Assembly: GCA_022841745.1 (NCBI GenBank)
Contig: JALHQW010000004.1
Location: 93,874 to 157,873 of the forward strand
Length of the DNA: 64,000 nucleotides
Reading direction: 5' to 3'
DNA from: Saprospiraceae bacterium
GTDB lineage: Bacteria > Bacteroidota > Bacteroidia > Chitinophagales > Saprospiraceae
The notes below the pieces were generated by a model. The model had not been told where the DNA came from. It ran no database searches and was given only the letters and a program-made list of their open reading frames with translations. Each line of letters opens with the position of its first letter. The stretch's first letter is position 1. Shown here in pieces: positions 1 through 7,192 of this stretch. A program made the translations under genes and the position numbers.

Positions 1-1200
1 AATTTTGGGGATGGGAACACAGGTGTTGGGAGCGAACCATCGCATACCTATTTGAATGACGGAAGTTTCTCTGTCATTTTGGTTGGCACTGACACCAATG
101 GGTGCGCAGATACATCTTCCTTCAACTACATACAGGTTTACCCTTTGCCTATAGCTGACTTCTCAATGAACAGGGACAGGCTTTGTGGTATTCCTGTCAC
201 ATTGTCCGTGGTGAACAACTCACAGGGAGCACAGGGATACATTTGGGCTTTTGGCGATGGAGCAGCTTCAACACTTGTAAATCCATCCCATCAATATGAC
301 TTCCAAGGATACTATCAAGTTGTACTGATAGCTGAAAACGCTTTTTCGTGCCGTGACACCATTGCAATGCCCTTCAATACTTACCCAATTCCTTTGGCTG
401 AATTTGACGTATTGCCGGGCTTGGGATGTGAACCACTTCCAGTTGGTTTCCTGAATTATTCAACAGGAAGCAATCGCTACTATTGGAGTTTTGGTGACCA
501 ACAAAGCTCATCTGAATTTGAACCTAATCACATTTACTTGAATGACGGCCTATATTCAATCCAATTGATAGCCTCTTTTGACGATGTATGTTTCGACACG
601 TTGGAGTTGGAGAATCTTGTTACAGTCTTACCATCTCCCTTTGCCAATTTTGCTTACCAGGAAGTCAATCAAGGTGTCCCAATAGGCATCATTCAATTCA
701 ATAATTTATCGGAAGACGCCTCCACCTATGTTTGGGACTTTGGTGATGGCAACCTTTCAAATGAGGAAAGCCCTCTTCACCGTTACTATGAAAATGGCGT
801 TTGGCAAGTTTTATTGGAAGCTATTGGCAGCAATGGATGCAAGGATGATACATTGCTGCTTGTAAAACCCGACTTTTTCAGGGGGCTGTTCATTCCTAAT
901 GCTTTCTCACCTGAACAAGGCCTTGGCGAAGTTCGACTATTTAAACCTAAAGGAGTTGGGTTAAAGGAATACAAAATTGAAGTCTTTTCTCCCTATGGGC
1001 AACTCATTTGGAAATCCGAATCGTTATCGGAGGGTCAGCCAGATGAATCATGGGATGGCAGTCTAAATGGTCATTTACTACCCCAAGATGTCTACGTTTG
1101 GAAAGCCTATGGAATTTTTGAGGATGGGACTGTTTGGCAAGGTATGCCTGATAAAAATGGAAACCCAAAGACGATGGGCTCCTTGGTGCTATTAAGGTGA
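1..1200 (+). CDS. PKD-domain protein with T9SS type B sorting domain (5' end outside window)
   Basis: The reading frame is open from the first base, so the gene starts upstream of the window; the first in-frame ATG at 52 is internal. The visible part holds about four PKD-like repeats, each with a W/N-x-FGD(G) turn followed by an H-x-Y strand, for example WAFGDGAAS and WDFGDGNLS. The last ~100 residues begin with LFIPNAFSP and end in GSLVLLR, which matches the gliding-motility/type B C-terminal domain used by the type IX secretion system. The product is therefore probably exported and attached to the surface or released, with the PKD modules acting as beta-sandwich spacers or adhesive units. 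Ligand and substrate cannot be told from the sequence. The family call is firm; the total length is unknown. Confidence 0.85.
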   Translation, partial: NFGDGNTGVGSEPSHTYLNDGSFSVILVGTDTNGCADTSSFNYIQVYPLPIADFSMNRDRLCGIPVTLSVVNNSQGAQGYIWAFGDGAASTLVNPSHQYDFQGYYQVVLIAENAFSCRDTIAMPFNTYPIPLAEFDVLPGLGCEPLPVGFLNYSTGSNRYYWSFGDQQSSSEFEPNHIYLNDGLYSIQLIASFDDVCFDTLELENLVTVLPSPFANFAYQEVNQGVPIGIIQFNNLSEDASTYVWDFGDGNLSNEESPLHRYYENGVWQVLLEAIGSNGCKDDTLLLVKPDFFRGLFIPNAFSPEQGLGEVRLFKPKGVGLKEYKIEVFSPYGQLIWKSESLSEGQPDESWDGSLNGHLLPQDVYVWKAYGIFEDGTVWQGMPDKNGNPKTMGSLVLLR

Positions 1201-1336
1201 CCGGTCAGCTTATTACCGTTGCAACACAGCACTTGGTGGGTGTATTGAGGGGGGAATGAAATGAGGTCGGACAGTTGCTTTCAGAATTTATGAGGCGCTT
1301 TAGCTTTTAGAAAATTACAGTAATAATAAGGTGTAT

Positions 1337-2170
1337 ATGAAACCACTTTTAGGCCTGTTGTTAATCCCTTCGTTGTTCTTACTAACTAGAAACAACATAG
1401 AAATTGAAACCTTTTCCATCATCTCCTGGAACATCCAAGATTTCGGTAAAACCAAGGACGACGAAGAAATACAGTTTATAGCAAAAACTATCAAGGACTA
1501 CGATATTGTAGCCATACAAGAAGTAGTCACTGGGGATGGCGGCGCACAAGCTGTAGCCCGCTTGGCCGACCAACTCAACCGCATGGGTAGCAAATGGGAT
1601 TATCGGGTTAGCGACCCCACAAAAAGTCCACCATATAAGACAGAACGATATGCCTTTCTCTGGAAGCCGAGCAAGGTAAAATTGATGGGCAGGCCATGGC
1701 TGGAGAAATCGTTGGAAGGAAAGGTCAACAGGCCGCCCTATTTGGCCAGGTTCAATATCAATGGAAAAGAAGTCATCATCCTGAACTACCATTCCCGTCG
1801 TTTTGACGAAAGGCCAGAAGAAGAGGTGGTTCATTTTTCAGGATTGGTTAAGAGCTACTTACCAACCCCTTTGATAATCGCTGGGGATTTCAATATGCCA
1901 GAAAGTAATGGGGCGTTTGATGCCTTGAAGAAACAAGGGTACGTTTCCGTCCTCAAAAACCAGCCTACTACTTTGAAAAAGAACTGTGCCACAAGTGGTG
2001 GGTCGTATTTGAGTCATGCGATTGACAATATTTTCTATCCTAAAGATAAGGTTAGGTTCGTGGAAGGCGGAGTGGTTGATTTTGTTGGTGATTGCAAGTG
2101 GTTGGAGGAGCGGCGGGGGGTGTCGGACCATTTGGGGGTTTGGGGGAGGTTTGGAATGAGGAAGGAGTAG
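1337..2170 (+). CDS. endonuclease/exonuclease/phosphatase family protein, probably secreted
   Basis: The product is 277 residues with a hydrophobic N-terminus (MKPLLGLLLIPSLFLL) that should act as a signal peptide or membrane anchor. The rest follows the DNase I-like fold: WNIQDFG with Asn32, IQE with Glu62, a YHSRR strand, AGDFNMP near residue 183, and a C-terminal SDH near residue 264. These are the metal-binding and catalytic positions of EEP phosphodiesterases, so catalysis looks intact. The substrate (extracellular DNA, a phospholipid or another phosphodiester) cannot be chosen from sequence. An in-frame GTG lies six bases upstream at 1331, but the ATG at 1337 is preferred. The gene stands alone, 136 bp after the PKD gene. 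Confidence 0.82.
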   Translation: MKPLLGLLLIPSLFLLTRNNIEIETFSIISWNIQDFGKTKDDEEIQFIAKTIKDYDIVAIQEVVTGDGGAQAVARLADQLNRMGSKWDYRVSDPTKSPPYKTERYAFLWKPSKVKLMGRPWLEKSLEGKVNRPPYLARFNINGKEVIILNYHSRRFDERPEEEVVHFSGLVKSYLPTPLIIAGDFNMPESNGAFDALKKQGYVSVLKNQPTTLKKNCATSGGSYLSHAIDNIFYPKDKVRFVEGGVVDFVGDCKWLEERRGVSDHLGVWGRFGMRKE

Positions 2171-2204
2171 CAATTAATAAAAATGGACTAGTCGTCAGCT
2201 TTAA

Positions 2205-2423
2205 CTTGAAGGCACCGACCTAAAGATTGGCTACGAGTTCGAGAACACGTCCACTTTTCATGCCCGCAGCATCGAAACCGACACCGGCTGGAAGATACTC
2301 CCGGACCGTGGCTTGGACGTGTTTCGGCCCTACGACATCAACAACCTGTTTTCGCTGGAGAACCAACGGCAAGAAGCGAGGGCTTGTAAGGTGTTTGATG
2401 TGACGTATTTGAAGGTGGCATAA
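2205..2423 (+). pseudogene. 3' remnant of an MIT_C-type (phospholipase D-like) domain gene
   Basis: An open frame without a start codon runs from a stop at 2202 to TAA at 2421. Its ~72 residues contain IETDTGWKILPDRGLDVF and, further on, FSLENQRQEARACK and DVTYLKV. The pattern R-x-I-x-T-D-x-G-W-x-I-x-x-x-RGLD-x-F is typical of the C-terminal domain of MITD1-like proteins, which also occurs at the end of some bacterial proteins. It is more GC-rich than the AT-rich DNA on either side. Because it has no start and no upstream domains, I read it as the tail of a larger gene left by a deletion or a past insertion. The family is recalled from the motif and was not searched. Confidence 0.55.
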
Positions 2424-2617
2424 TTAATTGACTTTCAATTACTTACGACTATCAATGTTTAAATTTATTTGTTTGTATTTATGTCTCTAAAAATGCTATA
2501 AAAATTAACCCACCCTTTAGGCTGGTTTCTGGCTCGAAACAATTATCATTGTATCCATTTTAATACTATCCATACTTTTGAGAAAACTGTTTAGTTAACC
2601 CTGCTAAATTGTTTTCA

Positions 2618-4855
2618 ATGATAAGCACCTCAAATGGCAAACTACCTCACCTTGAACCGGATGTTGTCAACGGTATCAATTCTAACGTTGTTGATGACGT
2701 TAATTGGAGCTTTACCGACCCTCCTAATGATGACGACGCTTCTGAGGATTTCCTTTCTCAAATCGTAGTTTACGAACCCACTCACCTGAATGAGCGGCAC
2801 TACAAGCGTTTGGGTTTTTTCTCTGCGATTGAAGAGATAACTGATACACAAAAGAAATTCCAGCTACTTATAGAGGAACAACGACAGTTGCATGAGGAAC
2901 GGGTCGCTCATTTGAAGGAGTTGTACTTTATTTCCGACCTTAGATTTCAACAGAAAATCGAAACGGCAGTCAAGGATTTGGAGGACAGTCGAGTCAAGTG
3001 GATAAGCCATGTTTCGGAATCCAGTGAGCTTGCCATTGAAAGGGCAAAAGCAAAACAGCGCTTGGATGAATTGGAAGAACAACTTCATGGTGTCCACCAT
3101 GCTATAGGTGAAAAAAAAGAAAGGTTGATAGAAGACCGTATTCTGGCTGTCAGAAAAGAACTAGAAGCGGTAATAGAAAACTACCAAAAGGTTTACGAAC
3201 AACGCTACGAAATCAACAAGCGTACATTTGAAGACAATAAGGATGCCTTAGCTTCTAAAGTCAAACGGTTTGAGGCGTTGAAAGAGCAGTTTCAGGAACG
3301 CCAAGCCCATATCACAGCAAAAGTGGACAAATTGAGTTTGGCCGGCATCAATCCCTATGTCGCCAATTTTCTGGTAACAGCAGGCTTTGCAGCAGCTATT
3401 GTTGCCGGCTATTTTTTCTCAATTTTTGCGCTTAGCAAACATCTGAACGACGAGAATGTCCCCTTTTTCATTATTCAGGGTTCCCACAGTTTTATCACCA
3501 AAATATTTTCTGGCAATACCCTTGGAGCACAATTTTTCCTGTTGACATTGTTACTGCTCGGACTTGTAATCTCGCTCACCGTAATAGTTTGGCTTTGTCA
3601 TATATGGATTAACAGAAGTGAAAAAAGCAGCCACAGAAATACCATCCGTGAAAATGACAGTGCGTCGAACCGTTTGGTTGTTGAAGTAGGCGATGCAGAC
3701 AGTTTTTCTTATAAAACCTATGCTGAGTCAGGGAATTTTTTCCAGTTTTGGCTTCAATTGGTGCCGATACTAATAATTACGGGCATCGTTTTCATCATTC
3801 TTTTTCTTGGAACTGGTGCAAGTGAGATTGGTAGCCTTGATACTTCACTGACCGGGACACTGGTGGGTAGTCTTTTGACTTTTCTGATGGCTGGGCTTGT
3901 CTATTTGTACTTAATAAGAATTGTTGAGCCACGCATCGAACGGCATCCAGATAAAAGCTTCCTAAGAAACAATGCCGAACTGGTATCTATCATAGTCATC
4001 TTCATTGTTAGCACCCTTGCAATGCTTTTTCTAAAGCAAGAAACCAAAGAACACGATTCTTTAGTCATCGTTGAATTTACAAGTGTGATACTGATGGCAG
4101 CTTTTCTGCTTGGGTATGCCCTCCGGTTCAAAGGATTGATTGCTACAGCCAATTTTCTGGAGCGAAGAATCAATGCGCTGTATGATGCGATACGAGATAA
4201 TTCAAGACCCCGCCCGTTGAACCTAACAGCTGCCGAAGACAAGCGATTCAAACAGAAATATTTGAAATTGCAGAAACAACTTATGGAGTTGATGCAGCAG
4301 AAAAATGACATGACAAGTTATCTACTCAGGGGTGACGACAGGGGGTGGCTCAGGAAAAAATTACAGGGTTCTTCTTCTGGAGCAAAATCGAAGAAATGGT
4401 GGGGGTTTTGGAAATCGAAGCGTACCCAAGATGAAAATCCGGGTGATGGAGTCGTACTCAAATTGTCTGACTTGGAAAAACAAACCTTTCCTAAAGAAAC
4501 CATGATGGCAAAAGGGCTAATGGAAGCTATAGACGAGGTTAAGCAGCAAATCACCACGCTTGAAGAAGCAATCAAGGCAAGGAGAGAAGAGCGGACTTCC
4601 TACTGTGTTGTATTGAAGGATGAGCAAGCAAAACTTAACAATCGAATTGACAATTATCGCCGTGCAAGAGAAAGGTTCCGAAAGACATTGTTTGAGCGGG
4701 TTGATGCGGAAACGATTTATTGGGAAGAAATCATGAACTACCTTAAAGAAGGCTTCGACCTTGGAATGTGGTATAGGGTGAACGGACTTGGCCCATCACC
4801 CGATTATTATCCTCTTTTTGCAAAACCAACAAAACAAAACGGAAACCATGAGTAG
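2618..4855 (+). CDS. large coiled-coil multi-pass membrane protein, function unknown
   Basis: I do not recognise this 745-residue protein. It starts with an acidic ~55-residue stretch, then a charged helical region (about 60-240) rich in Glu, Lys and Gln that should form a coiled coil. About six hydrophobic segments follow (near 247-270, 305-330, 377-398, 411-433, 454-473 and 480-503). A second coiled-coil region fills about 515-700 and includes a Trp-rich basic patch (KKWWGFWKSK). No nucleotide-binding or catalytic motif is visible. An in-frame TTG exists at 2609, but ATG 2618 is the better start. The next gene overlaps its stop by 8 bp and a lipoprotein gene follows, so the three are probably co-transcribed and may form one envelope complex with long cytoplasmic coiled-coil arms (inference). 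Confidence 0.7.
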   Translation: MISTSNGKLPHLEPDVVNGINSNVVDDVNWSFTDPPNDDDASEDFLSQIVVYEPTHLNERHYKRLGFFSAIEEITDTQKKFQLLIEEQRQLHEERVAHLKELYFISDLRFQQKIETAVKDLEDSRVKWISHVSESSELAIERAKAKQRLDELEEQLHGVHHAIGEKKERLIEDRILAVRKELEAVIENYQKVYEQRYEINKRTFEDNKDALASKVKRFEALKEQFQERQAHITAKVDKLSLAGINPYVANFLVTAGFAAAIVAGYFFSIFALSKHLNDENVPFFIIQGSHSFITKIFSGNTLGAQFFLLTLLLLGLVISLTVIVWLCHIWINRSEKSSHRNTIRENDSASNRLVVEVGDADSFSYKTYAESGNFFQFWLQLVPILIITGIVFIILFLGTGASEIGSLDTSLTGTLVGSLLTFLMAGLVYLYLIRIVEPRIERHPDKSFLRNNAELVSIIVIFIVSTLAMLFLKQETKEHDSLVIVEFTSVILMAAFLLGYALRFKGLIATANFLERRINALYDAIRDNSRPRPLNLTAAEDKRFKQKYLKLQKQLMELMQQKNDMTSYLLRGDDRGWLRKKLQGSSSGAKSKKWWGFWKSKRTQDENPGDGVVLKLSDLEKQTFPKETMMAKGLMEAIDEVKQQITTLEEAIKARREERTSYCVVLKDEQAKLNNRIDNYRRARERFRKTLFERVDAETIYWEEIMNYLKEGFDLGMWYRVNGLGPSPDYYPLFAKPTKQNGNHE

Positions 4856-6344
4856 CATTACCATACCTGCGTCTAATTATTCATCTGGATTTTTTCAGCG
4901 CCTTTTAGACAGAATAAAGACCATTTTTAGGCCAAGCAACAGGGTTGAAAACAATGCCGAATCGGACACTAGTTCAGCAAAACAGGACAACACTGACCAG
5001 TTTGATGAGTTGAGTCAGCTTCATAAGTCGCTAGAGACCCATCATCCACAATTATCCAATGAACTTCGGCAATTTATTGGAAAATCAATTGCTTTCTTCT
5101 GGCACTTCGGAAGAAAAGACGGCTCTATTGGCCAAAAACAAATGCCTCGGGATTTTTTCAAGACCCACGCAGAGCAAATCCGTGATGAAGTGGCAGGGCA
5201 TTTGGAGAGCCAAAAAGTGAAGCATACCGTTGAGCATGAAATTCAAAAGAAAATACTCGATGACAAAGTAAATGTCAAAGAAGTAGCCGAAAAATACCGC
5301 AATGAGATTTTTACTCGCAAAGAACTATATCCCCGCAGCTATTCAAGATGGCTTGCCTATTTTTATGTAACACTTGCACTTATGCTCATCATTGCCGACA
5401 TCCCATTGGCATTGAAGCTTACTCAGTATGGGTTCAACTTGCACACTGATTTTGGCGCACACTCTATTGATAATCTATTCATAAAGCAACCAGACTGTTT
5501 GCCCGGTGAAAATATCATTGGACATATTTGGTTGGTGTTTGCCAACAACTGGGAAGTATTTGTATTGGCTATCGGCATAGCTCTATGTACAGTCTATATC
5601 AAGATATTTTACGATGATTTTGTTGGTTATCCAATTGACAAAGCGGCCCGGCAGTTTGAGATTCTGAATAGGTTTAAGGATTTTACGGTTGATGATAAAA
5701 AATCAATACGCAGGAAATATAGAGCAAGAATTTTTTTAAAAGTAGTCATCCTTTTGTTGACACTTGGGACTATTGTTTATCTGGGTTTATTCAGGGCTGA
5801 AACATCTGCAATAATGGACAAGGCACTTATAGGTTCATCGTCATTTTCAGATGTTACAGTGCCAATAGGAATGGAAGATAATTTCAATGATTCAAAAACA
5901 ACCCCAGATGTTCAAAGCGATGGCAAATTGAGTTTGCTTACGAAGATATGTTTTATTCTTATCACCATATTGTTTCCCGTTATTGGAGGTATTTGCTTGT
6001 CACTAGGAATTGGCAATTTTCAGAATCGCCGTGAAATCGAAGAGTCCAGTCAGTATTTTGAACAAAGGAACCATGAATACCTGGATGCACTTGGAGTGTT
6101 TACAGAAGTTGCGAAAAATAAAGAGATTTGCGAAAACAATCTCAAGCGGGTGACTAAAAATGATTTCGTGGAAGAGTTCACCAATTTCTTCTATTATTGT
6201 TATCAACACGGTTATGAACGAGGGGTTGTGGAACCAGACAAATCGCTGGATATTTATGACCGAGTACAAAAACTTAGGGACAGACTCATTTCAACGAAAT
6301 CATTCGATGCCGTACAAAAAAGCATTCTTTCAAAAGCCAACTGA
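4848..6344 (+). CDS. membrane protein, second gene of the unknown three-gene operon
   Basis: The product is 498 residues when started at the ATG at 4848, which overlaps the end of the upstream gene by 8 bp, a sign of translational coupling. A longer start at 4788 would lie deep inside the upstream gene and is unlikely. A soluble N-terminal ~165 residues is followed by four hydrophobic segments (near 168-190, 228-253, 294-315 and 363-390) and a soluble C-terminal region of ~105 residues. The long loop between the third and fourth segments is Ser/Thr/Asp rich. No known domain or catalytic motif was recognised. Together with the flanking genes it looks like part of a membrane-bound assembly whose role is unknown. 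Confidence 0.7.
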   Translation: MSSITIPASNYSSGFFQRLLDRIKTIFRPSNRVENNAESDTSSAKQDNTDQFDELSQLHKSLETHHPQLSNELRQFIGKSIAFFWHFGRKDGSIGQKQMPRDFFKTHAEQIRDEVAGHLESQKVKHTVEHEIQKKILDDKVNVKEVAEKYRNEIFTRKELYPRSYSRWLAYFYVTLALMLIIADIPLALKLTQYGFNLHTDFGAHSIDNLFIKQPDCLPGENIIGHIWLVFANNWEVFVLAIGIALCTVYIKIFYDDFVGYPIDKAARQFEILNRFKDFTVDDKKSIRRKYRARIFLKVVILLLTLGTIVYLGLFRAETSAIMDKALIGSSSFSDVTVPIGMEDNFNDSKTTPDVQSDGKLSLLTKICFILITILFPVIGGICLSLGIGNFQNRREIEESSQYFEQRNHEYLDALGVFTEVAKNKEICENNLKRVTKNDFVEEFTNFFYYCYQHGYERGVVEPDKSLDIYDRVQKLRDRLISTKSFDAVQKSILSKAN

Positions 6345-6357
6345 ACTCATTTGAACG

Positions 6358-7128
6358 ATGAAAAATATAATTTTCTTACTAGCATTCTTTTTGGTTATTT
6401 CTGCCTGCAATACAGGCGATGAAACGGCAGATGGAGAAAAAATTGTAAGTCCACCTTTGAAGAAGGAGTCGGTAGTTTATGTGCTCTTCGATTATTCTAA
6501 AAGTCTTGATGCGAACAGCTTCAAAACAACTGCTGACAGGGCTTCCAAATTGGTACGAAACTGTCCGGTAGGCATGACCTTAAAATTCTTGCCTATCAAT
6601 AATGACCCGTTTGCCCAACCGATATTTTCATACACCCGCAAGCCGAAACCCAATAAACCCCACCTAGTCCAGGCATGGGAAACGCAGAATATTGAACTTG
6701 GGGCAAAAATTGCCAAACTTATCGAAGATATGCATCAAAAGGGTAACGTCAACAGTTGCATTGCACATGGATTTTCCACCGTTTATAATCATGTTAAAAC
6801 TCTTCCAAAAGACGGTAACATCAAGTTAATCGTCCTTTCTGATTTATTGGAGTGCTGTGACAATATGACTTGTGCGCAAAGCGTGAAAGGATTCAAAAAG
6901 TTACTGAAAGAATTGAATAAATATAACTTTGGAGCCTGCCCTTTGAGCCAGCACATCCCTTACAACAACATCACCCTTGTTATTAACTCTTCAGACTTAA
7001 CAAGTATCAAGGAAATCTATAATTCCCCAGACCGGGAATTTTATCAGTTTTGGGAGATAGTGGCAAAAGGGATGGGATATGAAAAAGGATTTGTGATGAG
7101 TCCGAATTTGCCAGTGTTGACAAACTGA
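6358..7128 (+). CDS. lipoprotein with von Willebrand factor A-like domain
   Basis: The 256-residue product begins with a lipoprotein signal peptide ending in the lipobox ISAC (Cys17), so it should be lipid-anchored. After a short linker, YVLFDYSKSLD (about 40-50) has the D-x-S-x-S arrangement of a vWA metal-ion-dependent adhesion site. IKLIVLSDLLE near 155 matches the later strand and acidic residue of the fold. Several Cys (Cys67, a CC pair near 161, CPLSQH later) could form disulfides, which suits an extracytoplasmic location. It starts 13 bp after the second operon gene. I infer that it is the exposed partner of the two membrane proteins. The fold is supported by motifs only. Confidence 0.65.
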   Translation: MKNIIFLLAFFLVISACNTGDETADGEKIVSPPLKKESVVYVLFDYSKSLDANSFKTTADRASKLVRNCPVGMTLKFLPINNDPFAQPIFSYTRKPKPNKPHLVQAWETQNIELGAKIAKLIEDMHQKGNVNSCIAHGFSTVYNHVKTLPKDGNIKLIVLSDLLECCDNMTCAQSVKGFKKLLKELNKYNFGACPLSQHIPYNNITLVINSSDLTSIKEIYNSPDREFYQFWEIVAKGMGYEKGFVMSPNLPVLTN

Positions 7129-7192
7129 CAAACTTGACAAACTGCCAAAGTCCCACATTGTCAACTTCCTCACTTTGTCAACTTTGTCACCT
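7115..7192. repeat. inverted tandem repeat between convergent genes
   Basis: The left side repeats TTGACAAACT-like words (from the end of the lipoprotein gene) and the right side repeats the complement AACTTTGTCA three times. The transcript could fold into an imperfect hairpin. It lies exactly where the plus-strand lipoprotein gene meets the minus-strand DUF3987 gene and so may end transcription from both sides (inference). Confidence 0.5.
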
